A stretch of DNA of 20,709 nt from a virus, in IMG/VR virus record IMGVR_UViG_3300046804_001862, positions 1-20,709 of that record; one strand, written 5' to 3'. Position 1 is the stretch's first letter. Every line of letters begins with the position of its first letter. This document shows positions 11,270-18,805 of this stretch, piece by piece. The notes under the pieces are model-generated. The model had not been told where the DNA came from and did not search any database. It worked only from the letters and a program-made list of their open reading frames with translations. Both the position numbers and the translations under genes were made by a program.

Positions 11270-11623
11270 CTACAATTCAAGCGGGTCAAAACCAAGTTCA
11301 AGTCCAACCATCAAACATCTTTTACGGAATTCTTTCCCGTGATGTAACCATTTATCACCTTTACGCTTATAAAAACTCATGTGAACCATTTCGTGTGCTA
11401 ATGTCGTAATGACTGTCATCAAATGACCGCATCTAGCCGATGAAATTGTAATAGTATGTTCGTAGTCTTCGCCTGTGTCGTATAAGTAAGTTCCCATATT
11501 TTCAGGGTCGTAGGTAATTTGAAAATCAATTTCTTCGGGCAAAGGAAGTTTCCATTTGGAAAATGGATAGCAACAATACAGGCTCGAATATAAATTACTA
11601 ATAATTTCAGGGTTTAGTTTCAT
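11270..11623 (-). CDS. SprT-like zinc metalloprotease domain protein
   Basis: A 117-residue protein with a SprT-type zincin motif: TLAHEMVHMSFY (about 73-84), with the two His and catalytic Glu of HExxH, then LHHGKEFRKRCLMVG (92-106), where a further His supplies the third ligand. Upstream, YLYDTGEDYEHTITISS fits the β-strand part of the SprT family. The zinc-ribbon end of larger SprT/Spartan proteins is absent, so this is the catalytic domain only. Family members digest DNA-bound proteins in eukaryotes; the role in phages is not settled. It is translated after the metallophosphatase gene by ATGA overlap. Confidence 0.8.
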   Translation of the reverse strand: MKLNPEIISNLYSSLYCCYPFSKWKLPLPEEIDFQITYDPENMGTYLYDTGEDYEHTITISSARCGHLMTVITTLAHEMVHMSFYKRKGDKWLHHGKEFRKRCLMVGLELGFDPLEL

Positions 11624-12576
11624 GGTTTTAAAACTTGTCCTCTGAAATAATATAACCCTTTGTCTTCGTCTATAACTTCTGCTAATTCAGGTGGCATTAA
11701 TTTACCGTTGTAATAAGTTAAAACAGCAAATCCTGACCGCCAATTAAGCGGATTGTTTTCAGCATAAATAAATTGGTTATCTTTAACACAAGCCATAGTG
11801 CCTGTATCTACACCGTATCTAGTGCCTGTGTAATCTGTATACGGTAAGCATTTAAGGCTATGCAAATGCCCTGAAACAAACGACCAACCCGACTTTAGAA
11901 TGTTGTTGTGGACTGCATGAATTCCATTATGCCAACGATGCTTAATCATTGTGTTTTGATTAATAGCGATACTCCAAAACCATTTCCAATGAGGTGTATG
12001 GTCGGCTAAATCAAATCCATGAATGCCTTCGTACTGAGGCAATACATTGCTAAGTTTTCCTGAAAATCTTAAATCGTGGTTTCCAATGGTAATAAATAGT
12101 TTGCATCCTGCAGGTCTGACGGCTTCAATGTCGCCTAACCTCTCTTGCATTTCTTCTAATTCTTCTTTGACTGTTGAATGATGTTGCCATCCTATTCGAT
12201 GATGTTGCGATATAGATGCAAAATCTGAAAGGTCGCCATTAAGAATTATTATTTTAGGCTTTAGGTATTTAACGCACTCTACAAAGGCTTTATGTGCAGT
12301 CGTTGTATATTTGGGATTGTAATGACAATCTGAACCTACTAAAACTAAACCATTCTCTAAAGTTATGTCGCACTGAGTTTGAGAATCAGGAACATAAACA
12401 TCAGGTCTACCTCGATTGTCTATTGCCTTTAAAAGGAGGTCATATTTCTTTTCAAGATTTGCTCTCCTTTTTAAAACTGCCCTATAAGCAATTCCTGTAA
12501 TTTTGGCTATTGCGGCTACAGATTGATGTTGTTTCCAAAGGGCTAGGAATTCTTCATCGCTAATTTTGTAAGCCAT
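11620..12576 (-). CDS. calcineurin-like metallophosphatase with N-terminal HTH
   Basis: Counted from the ATG at 12576, 318 residues. About 1-45 form a helix-turn-helix (EFLALWKQHQSVAAIAKITGIAYRAVLKRR), followed by a linker and a metallophosphoesterase domain with all five metal motifs: SDCHYN (Asp-x-His), NGDLSD, GNHDLR, the KHRWHNG His and GHLHS. Phage proteins of this layout are probable nucleases or phosphatases acting on DNA ends or nucleotides, and the helix-turn-helix suggests DNA binding. An upstream ATG four codons earlier (12588) is possible. I prefer 12576 because the leader then has the same length after CACGAA as in the repeated leaders at 6617 and 6987. Confidence 0.85.
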   Translation of the reverse strand: MAYKISDEEFLALWKQHQSVAAIAKITGIAYRAVLKRRANLEKKYDLLLKAIDNRGRPDVYVPDSQTQCDITLENGLVLVGSDCHYNPKYTTTAHKAFVECVKYLKPKIIILNGDLSDFASISQHHRIGWQHHSTVKEELEEMQERLGDIEAVRPAGCKLFITIGNHDLRFSGKLSNVLPQYEGIHGFDLADHTPHWKWFWSIAINQNTMIKHRWHNGIHAVHNNILKSGWSFVSGHLHSLKCLPYTDYTGTRYGVDTGTMACVKDNQFIYAENNPLNWRSGFAVLTYYNGKLMPPELAEVIDEDKGLYYFRGQVLKP

Positions 12577-12633
12577 AATAGAACTCATTCGTGATAAAGT
12601 TACTGAATATTAACAAATTTATATTAATAATCA

Positions 12634-12915
12634 ATGGCATTTGCTAAAAGAGTTGATAAAAATCAAAAAGATATAGTCGAAACCTTTAGAAAACTCGGTG
12701 CGACTGTAATAGATTTATCGAAAGTAGGTAAGGGTTTACCCGACCTTTTAATTGGTTTTAATAACAAAACTGCTTTAGTCGAAATTAAAGCAAGTAAAAA
12801 ATCAAAATTAACTCCACATCAAGAAGCATTTTTTCGTGAATGGAACGGAGGAATGTTGGCTAGAGTAAATGATGTTGATGGAGCAATAAGAGTAATCAAT
12901 TTATTAAATTCATGA
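12634..12915 (+). CDS. VRR-NUC-type nuclease
   Basis: A 93-residue stand-alone VRR-NUC domain of the PD-(D/E)XK class: GATVIDLSKVGKGLPDLLIGFNNKTALVEIKASKKSKLTPHQEAFF, where Gly34-x-Pro36-Asp37 and Glu50-x-Lys52 bind metal and Gln63 closes the site. Single-domain phage members are structure-specific nucleases likened to Holliday-junction resolvases, so DNA branch resolution before packaging is likely. No good Shine-Dalgarno precedes the ATG. It heads a short rightward operon that diverges from the metallophosphatase gene across only about 57 AT-rich bases, where promoters must lie but cannot be fixed. Confidence 0.85.
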   Translation: MAFAKRVDKNQKDIVETFRKLGATVIDLSKVGKGLPDLLIGFNNKTALVEIKASKKSKLTPHQEAFFREWNGGMLARVNDVDGAIRVINLLNS

Positions 12916-13256
12916 CCAATAAAGCCCAAAAAGCCCACTATTCTGCGATGGCTAGACTTGGTTGCATTCTTTGTAGAGAATTAAGGTATGGCGAAACACC
13001 TGCAGAACTGCATCACATTAGACGAACTAGTAAACGAAGTAATGCCCCTGTTATCCCACTCTGCAGAGAGCACCATCGTGGAGATTCCGGTATTCACGGA
13101 CTTGGCAGAAAAGGTTTTGAAAAGCGGTACGGGATTACAGAAGAATGTTTGTTGGAAAGAAGTCTTACACTTATAGGAGAAAATAATGCAAGTACCATAC
13201 AAGACGAAATCAGGATTACAGATAGGCAAGTATTATCAGAAGCCACTCCGTATTGA
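12912..13256 (+). CDS. Ref-type HNH nuclease
   Basis: A 114-residue protein like the recombination-associated Ref nucleases of phages (P1 Ref cuts RecA-bound DNA). It has a zinc pair CILC (Cys18, Cys21), AELHHIRR (His34, His35), VIPLCREHH (Cys51, His54, His55) and the closing GIHGLGRKGFEKRYG (60-74). The last 20 or so residues (ASTIQDEIRITDRQ and onward) fall outside the family core and overlap the next gene by 71 bases in another frame. It starts by ATGA overlap with the VRR-NUC gene. It probably acts with the recombination set to the left. Confidence 0.82.
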   Translation: MTNKAQKAHYSAMARLGCILCRELRYGETPAELHHIRRTSKRSNAPVIPLCREHHRGDSGIHGLGRKGFEKRYGITEECLLERSLTLIGENNASTIQDEIRITDRQVLSEATPY

Positions 13257-13395
13257 AGATGACCCTGATATGATTTACCTGCAATCTGTTCTTTTAAATC
13301 AAGACGATTCGTTTAAAAGAAAAGTAATTTGGATTCTTTACTTAACTTTTGTTTTTGTAAGTGCAGTAATCTTGTTAGCCAATAACAAGTTCTAA
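13186..13395 (+). CDS. small C-terminally anchored membrane protein
   Basis: A 69-residue protein with a charged N-terminal 45 residues (MQVPYKTKSGLQIGKYYQKP, then IEDDPDM) and one membrane helix near 47-65 (VIWILYLTFVFVSAVILLA). AGGAG 9 bases before the ATG is the best ribosome site in this operon, which supports the gene even though it overlaps the Ref gene by 71 bases. It also overlaps the convergent endolysin gene by 21 bases at its end. Function unknown; no lipobox is seen, so it is not a clear spanin. Confidence 0.6.
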   Translation: MQVPYKTKSGLQIGKYYQKPLRIEDDPDMIYLQSVLLNQDDSFKRKVIWILYLTFVFVSAVILLANNKF

Positions 13396-13911
13396 TGCTT
13401 CTTTACGAACCGCCTCTACCCTATTTTCCCAACCTTTGCCGAAAGTAGGGTAATCCCTTAGACTTCTATAAAACTTTAATTTTTCTTGTGAGAACTTTTC
13501 AATCAAAGTTCTTTCGTCTGCCTTATTAATTTCTGCCATTGTATTAGGTCCTATAACTCCATCTGCAACACAACCAAGAGATTCTTGTAACAATTTGACC
13601 GCCCTTCCTGTACCTGCGTTAATAGAAAAATCAAGCATAAGATATGCTAAAGAAGTTGGAAGTTTGTCGCAATAAGTTCTATCCCAATATATTTTTTTAT
13701 AGAAAGGCTTTACAATCTCGGGGGTCAATGCTTTCATGTCATTCCAAGTAACAGGATGACCTAAATAAGTTTCCCACGCTGATTGAGTTACACCAAGATT
13801 TGTAGAGCCTTTTCTGCCATCGGCAAGTTTATTACCGTTGTCTCTTTCGTCAGCAGTAAAACCGCCTTCGTGTTTTAGTATCTTTTCTATTGCTTTGTCG
13901 AAACTTGTCAT
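13375..13911 (-). CDS. GH108-type endolysin (N-acetylmuramidase)
   Basis: A 178-residue glycoside hydrolase family 108 enzyme that cuts peptidoglycan at lysis. KILKHEGGFTADERDNG near the start holds the catalytic Glu15 in the family's EGG motif. STNLGVTQSAWETYLG and YKKIYWDRTYCDKLP follow, and the C-terminal peptidoglycan-binding part (LMLDFSINAGTGRAVKLLQESLG, DGVIGPNTMAEIN) completes the fold. No signal peptide is present, so it depends on the holin encoded upstream, whose gene it overlaps by ATGA. The absence of a recognisable Rz/Rz1 pair is notable. Confidence 0.92.
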   Translation of the reverse strand: MTSFDKAIEKILKHEGGFTADERDNGNKLADGRKGSTNLGVTQSAWETYLGHPVTWNDMKALTPEIVKPFYKKIYWDRTYCDKLPTSLAYLMLDFSINAGTGRAVKLLQESLGCVADGVIGPNTMAEINKADERTLIEKFSQEKLKFYRSLRDYPTFGKGWENRVEAVRKEALELVIG

Positions 13912-14276
13912 TTCTTTAGATTAGCCATTATACGAGTTCCAAACAAAAACCCAAAGGCAATATTTGCGGCTTGAATTCCAATTTGTTGAATCTCAGGCTC
14001 TACAGGTAAAAACAAAGTTCCAATGCCTACTATTATGACAAACAAAGCACCAATATATCTACTTGATGCTCTTAAATCGACCACCCATTGGCTTGGTTGC
14101 CCAAAAGGGTTATCTAATTGTGCTAATGCTTGAATTTTTTGTATTTCGTTTTGGTCGAGTTGAATTTGTTCTGCAATAGTTGTCGGCTTAACACCGCCTG
14201 TGAACATACCTATAAGTTGTTTTATTCCCTCTACACCAACAGGAACTAATGCACCAATAATAGTCTCTAAAATCAT
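13908..14276 (-). CDS. probable holin
   Basis: A 122-residue membrane protein that resembles three-helix phage holins: an N-terminal amphipathic/hydrophobic part (ETIIGALVPVGVEGIKQLIGMF), a hydrophilic middle (IQLDQNEIQKIQALAQLD), a conserved SQWVVDLRASSRYIGALFVIIVG segment (about 82-104) and a last helix (IGIQAANIAFGFLFGTR). It would form the membrane hole that releases the endolysin. It lies between a small membrane protein gene and the endolysin gene with ATGA overlaps on both sides, as expected for a lysis cassette. Confidence 0.8.
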   Translation of the reverse strand: MILETIIGALVPVGVEGIKQLIGMFTGGVKPTTIAEQIQLDQNEIQKIQALAQLDNPFGQPSQWVVDLRASSRYIGALFVIIVGIGTLFLPVEPEIQQIGIQAANIAFGFLFGTRIMANLKK

Positions 14277-14485
14277 TTATGACTAAACCAAGAAGTGAAA
14301 TAAGTTACTAAACCGCCTATAAATGAAGCAATCGCCATTCCTGCCCACAAACCACCTTTAGATTGATTCGCCATAGCCAAAAGTTGTTTGATGTCTCTAT
14401 CCATCATATCTACTTTGGCTTGTAATGTTTCTACCTGTTTGACAAGACCGCCAAACTTAAACATATCAAAATTGTCATCCGGCAT
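14273..14485 (-). CDS. XhlA-like small membrane protein, lysis accessory
   Basis: A 70-residue protein with an N-terminal coiled-coil helix (VKQVETLQAKVDMMDRDIKQLLAMANQ) followed by one membrane helix (GLWAGMAIASFIGGLVTYFTSWF) near the C-terminus. This is the layout of XhlA-type haemolysin or antiholin accessories. It heads the lysis cassette and overlaps the holin gene by ATGA. A weak 6-bp stem (14491-14496 with 14513-14518) covers its AGGT ribosome site. Confidence 0.65.
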   Translation of the reverse strand: MPDDNFDMFKFGGLVKQVETLQAKVDMMDRDIKQLLAMANQSKGGLWAGMAIASFIGGLVTYFTSWFSHK

Positions 14486-14490
14486 AACGC

Positions 14491-14518
14491 ACCTATAAAT
14501 AAGAAAAATTTAATAGGT
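14491..14518 (-). promoter_or_regulatory. hairpin covering a ribosome binding site
   Basis: ACCTAT and ATAGGT pair around a 16-base AT-rich loop in the short space between the glycosyltransferase fragment and the XhlA-like gene. The stem includes the AGGT just before the ATG at 14485, so it could hold back translation of the lysis cassette. The stem is short and the effect is inferred. Confidence 0.3.
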
Positions 14519-14527
14519 CTTGTCTTG

Positions 14528-14965
14528 TCATAGCGAGTTTAAATGATAAAGCACTTCTTTGGGTTCTACAAATTTATTATTATCATACTCTACATAGTCC
14601 CACCAAAGAAACTGTTGTTCTGCAAGACATGACCTGTCTTTTAAAAGATTTATGTTTTCAGAATGACCAAATATATTAGGGTCTGAAACTGACCAAAGAA
14701 CTATGCCTTTTTTATTTTCTGACCATGCAAGATGCTGAAAAAAACTATCAACTGCTATCCATGTTCGACATTCGGATATTAGCCCTTTAAGTTCTGTAAT
14801 AGATAAATTTTTACGGAAGTCAGGCACAAGTTGTTCTTCGCCCTCAATGCCAACTTGTATTATTGGTTCGTTAATTTTCGCAATAAGTTCTTTCCAATAT
14901 GGATAGTTTTTAGGATTTTGTTTTCCGTTTATTAGTTTTTTAGCGTATGGGTGTATGACAATCAT
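14528..14965 (-). CDS. GT9-like glycosyltransferase, C-terminal half
   Basis: A 145-residue protein that corresponds to the second Rossmann lobe of family 9 (heptosyltransferase-like) enzymes: it opens with IVIHPYAKK, then PYWKELIAKI, IIQVGIEGEEQ, LISECRTWIAVDSFFQHLAW (about 63-82, with the family's DS-x2-QHLA site) and GIVLWSVSDPNIFGH. The first lobe, with GLGD, is at the end of the upstream 519-residue protein, so the two genes together make one GT9 domain. Translation starts at ATG 14965 inside the upstream gene (26-base overlap), in the +1 frame, with AGGAAG just before it. It probably works as a separate chain bound to its partner. Confidence 0.75.
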   Translation of the reverse strand: MIVIHPYAKKLINGKQNPKNYPYWKELIAKINEPIIQVGIEGEEQLVPDFRKNLSITELKGLISECRTWIAVDSFFQHLAWSENKKGIVLWSVSDPNIFGHSENINLLKDRSCLAEQQFLWWDYVEYDNNKFVEPKEVLYHLNSL

Positions 14966-16499
14966 ATAACTTCCTAAATGCGTTTTCTAGGCTATTAGTC
15001 CATTTCCACTCAGCCATTTTTTTATAGATATTCCATTGGTCTAAATCACCAAATAGTGCATGGGCTTCAGCTATCGGTTTGCAAGGAATAATTTCAGGAT
15101 AGCAACCAAACACGACAGGATTAGGTATTTCAGGAAGTATGCGACTGAACACAATATGGTCGCCAAGCCCACAATTAAGAACCACAATCGTCTTATCACG
15201 GAACCCAAGAGTATTTCTAAAGATTTGCTCATCATGCTCAAACATTTCCTTTTTTTGTTGGTCACGAATACCACCTTGAGGGTTTTTAAGATGCCATGTA
15301 ATAGCATCAGGAACAACCAATAATTTATACCCTTTTTGGTGCAAACCATAACTAAATAATGTTTCTTCTCGATGAGCGATTCGGGATAACCCTAAGTTGT
15401 AACCATGCACACCTGCTCTATAAAGGAATGTTGAATATAAATGCTCTACTTGTTTTGGCTCTGCAATCATTCCCCATTGAATGTTAGGCTCTACATTTAC
15501 ATTTTCAATAAGCCCTGAAGCCTGTATATATGTGGGGTTATTAGGAGGGTTAATTACTGAACCTGCTATTGCACCAATGTCGTCTGCAATATATTTCGAA
15601 AGGTTTTCTAAGACATTTGGTTCAGGTATTGCATCATCATCACACCGCCATACCCAATCGTAACCCATGCTATTAGCCGCTTGATGTATATGGTGCTGAC
15701 CTTTTTTTCCTGCAAATAACCATTCCCATTCTATTTTTTTGCTATTAAGCATCCAAAAAATATGCTGATACAAAAACTCTTGCCGCATATCTTTAGGCTC
15801 GTCATTGTCGTCAAATATGATTAGTTTGTCAGGCTTTTGTGTTTGATTGGCTATGGCTTCTATAACCAAAGGCAAAGTAGTAAAGTATCTACCTTTAGTT
15901 GGCAAAGCACACAATATCTTTTCTTGATTCCATTTACCCATCAGCAAGTTAAACCGATTGCTTTCAGATACAGGAATCATGTATTTGGTAATTAGCCCAT
16001 ACTCATTAGTGTATTCAAAATCAAAGCCTTTAAAGTTTGATTCATTTAGACCATGCAATTTATGATGTTCACCCCAAAAGCCTTTTGGCTCATTATGTGG
16101 TGTAGTAAATAATAGTCTTTTGCAATGCTTTTTAAGTTTTTCTAATACTTCTAAACCATTGTCCATGTGTTCAATGATTTCAAACGCAATAATTGTATCG
16201 TACTGACCTAACTCAATTTGATTAATATCTGCTTGTATGAATTCGCAATCCCAATCCCAATCTTGTTGTTTAGCAACATCAATGATTGTTTGGTCGTAAT
16301 CTAAGCCTGTGTATTGAATATTTTTTGGCAAGAATTGACCACCATAGCCTGTAGAGCAACCTATGTCTAAGACCTTAGTGCCAAGTAAATTACGACTTGC
16401 CCATTGATACCGAGCAGATTCCCTAGAATGGACTACATCACCTTTTAGAAATACTGCTCGTTCATAATTATTTGTTAATCTTATCCTGTATTCATCCAT
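14940..16499 (-). CDS. methyltransferase / GT2 / GT9 N-half fusion
   Basis: A 519-residue fusion. Residues 1-175 are a class I SAM methyltransferase (VLDIGCSTGYGG at 43-54, TGLDYD, IIAFEIIEHMDNG). About 193-435 are a family 2 glycosyltransferase (ILCALPTKGRYFTTLP, KLIIFDDND, and WRCDDDAIPEPNVL with the DDD metal site at 287-289; later HLYSTFLYRAGVHGYNLGLSRIAHREE). Residues 437-519 are the first lobe of a GT9-like enzyme (TIVVLNCGLGDHIVFSRILPEIP), cut off before the nucleotide-binding lobe, which is the next gene. Such fusions in tail regions may decorate fibres or alter host glycans; the substrate is unknown. The start comes 4 bases after the fibre gene. Confidence 0.82.
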   Translation of the reverse strand: MDEYRIRLTNNYERAVFLKGDVVHSRESARYQWASRNLLGTKVLDIGCSTGYGGQFLPKNIQYTGLDYDQTIIDVAKQQDWDWDCEFIQADINQIELGQYDTIIAFEIIEHMDNGLEVLEKLKKHCKRLLFTTPHNEPKGFWGEHHKLHGLNESNFKGFDFEYTNEYGLITKYMIPVSESNRFNLLMGKWNQEKILCALPTKGRYFTTLPLVIEAIANQTQKPDKLIIFDDNDEPKDMRQEFLYQHIFWMLNSKKIEWEWLFAGKKGQHHIHQAANSMGYDWVWRCDDDAIPEPNVLENLSKYIADDIGAIAGSVINPPNNPTYIQASGLIENVNVEPNIQWGMIAEPKQVEHLYSTFLYRAGVHGYNLGLSRIAHREETLFSYGLHQKGYKLLVVPDAITWHLKNPQGGIRDQQKKEMFEHDEQIFRNTLGFRDKTIVVLNCGLGDHIVFSRILPEIPNPVVFGCYPEIIPCKPIAEAHALFGDLDQWNIYKKMAEWKWTNSLENAFRKLYDCHTPIR

Positions 16500-16502
16500 G
16501 TC

Positions 16503-18803
16503 TTATAAGACTACCCACCTTTGTCCAGAACTAATTGTTACTGTTATACCACTTGATATTGTTACAGGACCAACACTTAATCCATTATTGCCTGATGTAA
16601 TAGTATAACTTGTAGATACAGTAGCATTGTTTACATGAATACCATTGGTAGATATATGTTCAGATGCACTTAATTCACCTGTGCTTGGCTTATACAATAA
16701 TTTGGCATTGCTGGTGTTAAGAGTGCTTGCAGTACCACTTGTAGCAGTAACAAAAGTTGGATAAAGATTGCTTGTTGTAGCCGTATCATTAGAAATGGAA
16801 ATACTAGAAGCACTTGATCCGCTATATCCACTAAAACCTGATGCACCACTAAAGCCAGAGATTCCGCTACCAGAAAAACCACTAAAACCAGATGTGCCAC
16901 TTGCACCATTTAAACCTGAATAGCCAGAAATTCCACTAAAGCCTGATATGCCACTATAACCACTAATGCCACTAAAACCAGAATAACCAGATATACCGCT
17001 ACCACTATAACCACTTATTCCGCTAAAGCCTGAATATCCAGAAAGTCCAGACCATCCAGATATACCGCTAAAACCACTATATCCACTTGTACCGCTATAC
17101 CCAGATTGGGTAAACATAACTTGTGTAGCAGTAATAATGACAGATGGAATTGCAGGAGTAGACACAGTTGCAAGTTCTCTTTCAAGAATAATGTTTGCGT
17201 TATCTGTTTCCCAAATTAATTCTAAATAATCATTGGCGACTAAAGATACTACAAAGTTCCATGCGGCTACTACATAAGGTGCGTTAGATGGAACAATTAC
17301 TTTTGTATCTGTATCAGGAATATCTGTGCCGTTTTTACGCAACCAAATATTTACAGTTTGACCTGAGCCACCACCACCTGTATTGTGCAGTTGGGCAGAA
17401 AATTGGAAGTTATAAACACCTTGATTGGTAAATGTGATGCGACTGCCTGATGCGTAAGAGACACCTTGCGAACTAGCATCTATATTATTTACAGTAATTG
17501 CAGTTGGGGTATTAACTGTTGCAGTTTGATCTGATGTTGACCAAAATGAACCCCAAGAACCAATAGCACCACCAAGACCAGATTGACCAGAATAACCACT
17601 AAAGCCACTATAACCACTTATGCCTGAATATCCAGAATAGCCCGATGTACCACTTCCACTATAGCCTGAATAGCCACTAATACCTGAACCAGAATAGCCA
17701 CTAATACCAGAATATCCGCTATCGCCTGACTGACCACTAAAGCCTGACAGTCCACTATAACCCGATATGCCAGACCATCCACTAATACCAGAAAAACCTG
17801 ATTGACCAGACCAACCGCTTATACCAGAATAACCTGACTGCCCAGAAAAACCACTAATGCCTGAAAATCCAGATATACCAGAATAACCAGATTGACCTGA
17901 AAAGCCAGAAAAACCACTTTCACCTGACCAACCACTTATTCCACTATACCCAGAAAAGCCTGATATACCTGACCAGCCTGAAATGCCTGACCAACCACTT
18001 GTTCCAGATGCACCACTAAAGCCAGAAATACCAGAATAGCCACTTGTTCCGCTATAACCTGATTCTCCAGACCAGCCACTTATACCGCTAAAGCCAGAAA
18101 TTCCAGAATAACCAGAATAACCAGAATAGCCAGAGTAACCAGAAGTCCCTGATTGACCAACTTCCCCAGAAAACCCACTAAAACCGCTTATACCGCTATA
18201 TCCAGAGTAACCTGATATGCCACTATATCCAGAATAACCACTCTCTCCAGACCACCCAGAAATGCCCGAATAACCTGATTCGCCACTAAAGCCTGATATG
18301 CCAGAAAAACCAGATTCTCCAGAAAAGCCACTTATTCCAGAATATCCAGAAAAGCCAGATTCACCAGAAAAACCTGAATAACCGCTTTCTCCACTAAAGC
18401 CAGAAAAGCCTGAGTAACCGCTTTGTCCTTGTGGTCCTACAATCTGACCAGCATCATACCAAGCAGTTCCATTCCACACCCAAAGATTGCCATCAGATTG
18501 GACTATATATGCATCATTAACTTGATTGCCTGTAGGTGGTAAATCGCCAACATTTGCCACTTCGCCTTTTACATTAATGCTAGTGCCTTGCTGACCACTA
18601 TATCCGCTATATCCTGATAGACCTGAATAGCCTGATTCACCGCTTATTCCACTATATCCGCTATACCCAGAATAACCCGAATAGCCAGAAGTGCCTTGTG
18701 GACCAATAATACCTCGGTCTATAGTAATTACTTGATTAGGTGTAGGTGTAACCGCAATATTGACATTGTTTTGGTCAATAACATTAACTTTTAAGTTAGG
18801 CAT
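16503..18803 (-). CDS. collagen-like tail fibre protein
   Basis: A 766-residue fibre. Residues 1-33 are an attachment segment (NVIDQNNVNIAVTP). Gly-X-Ser triplets run at about 34-73, 123-410 and 567-664, with X mostly Tyr, Phe, Ile, Trp or Glu. Between the first two lies a compact domain (VGDLPPTGNQVNDAYIV, LWVWNGTAWYDAGQIV). Between the last two lies a jelly-roll domain (about 411-566; ITFTNQGVYNFQFSAQL, NIWLRKNGTDIPD, VVSLVANDYLELIWET), similar to C1q/TNF-like receptor-binding heads. The C-terminal 100 residues (YPTFVTATSGTASTLNTSNAKL) match ends of other phage fibres. Proline is almost absent from the triplets, so the chain may not form an ordinary collagen helix. Confidence 0.9.
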   Translation of the reverse strand: MPNLKVNVIDQNNVNIAVTPTPNQVITIDRGIIGPQGTSGYSGYSGYSGYSGISGESGYSGLSGYSGYSGQQGTSINVKGEVANVGDLPPTGNQVNDAYIVQSDGNLWVWNGTAWYDAGQIVGPQGQSGYSGFSGFSGESGYSGFSGESGFSGYSGISGFSGESGFSGISGFSGESGYSGISGWSGESGYSGYSGISGYSGYSGISGFSGFSGEVGQSGTSGYSGYSGYSGYSGISGFSGISGWSGESGYSGTSGYSGISGFSGASGTSGWSGISGWSGISGFSGYSGISGWSGESGFSGFSGQSGYSGISGFSGISGFSGQSGYSGISGWSGQSGFSGISGWSGISGYSGLSGFSGQSGDSGYSGISGYSGSGISGYSGYSGSGTSGYSGYSGISGYSGFSGYSGQSGLGGAIGSWGSFWSTSDQTATVNTPTAITVNNIDASSQGVSYASGSRITFTNQGVYNFQFSAQLHNTGGGGSGQTVNIWLRKNGTDIPDTDTKVIVPSNAPYVVAAWNFVVSLVANDYLELIWETDNANIILERELATVSTPAIPSVIITATQVMFTQSGYSGTSGYSGFSGISGWSGLSGYSGFSGISGYSGSGISGYSGFSGISGYSGISGFSGISGYSGLNGASGTSGFSGFSGSGISGFSGASGFSGYSGSSASSISISNDTATTSNLYPTFVTATSGTASTLNTSNAKLLYKPSTGELSASEHISTNGIHVNNATVSTSYTITSGNNGLSVGPVTISSGITVTISSGQRWVVL
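16810..17105 (-). repeat. Gly-X-Ser coding repeat, block 3
   Basis: About 32 nine-base units coding for Gly-X-Ser triplets follow the jelly-roll domain. The same amino acids are spelled with many synonymous codons (Ser as AGC, AGT, TCT or TCA; Gly as GGA, GGC or GGT), so the units are alike in protein but not in DNA. Confidence 0.85.
17570..18440 (-). repeat. Gly-X-Ser coding repeat, block 2
   Basis: The longest block, about 95 triplets, mixes Tyr, Phe, Ile, Trp, Glu and Gln at X. Recurring phrases such as SGISGFSGESG and SGWSGESG suggest past unit duplications, later blurred by synonymous change. Confidence 0.85.
18585..18705 (-). repeat. Gly-X-Ser coding repeat, block 1
   Basis: About 12 triplets just after the N-terminal attachment segment, mostly GYS, bounded by GPQGTS and GQQGTS. 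Confidence 0.8.
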
Positions 18804-18805
18804 GA

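Noticed and set aside
13186-13395. The small membrane protein near the endolysin as an Rz or Rz1 spanin.
   Set aside because: It lies on the opposite strand to the lysis cassette, its membrane helix is C-terminal, and no lipobox or periplasmic coiled coil is present.
14940-14965. Programmed +1 frameshifting to fuse the two GT9 halves.
   Set aside because: There is a TTT AGG codon pair nearby, but no convincing slippery site or stimulator. The downstream gene has its own ATG and AGGAAG, so coupled re-initiation is simpler.
16810-18705. Dense short repeats that could be mistaken for a CRISPR array or satellite DNA.
   Set aside because: The units are 9 bases long, lie inside one long open frame and keep Gly and Ser at the protein level with varying codons. 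There are no spacers or fixed-length repeats.
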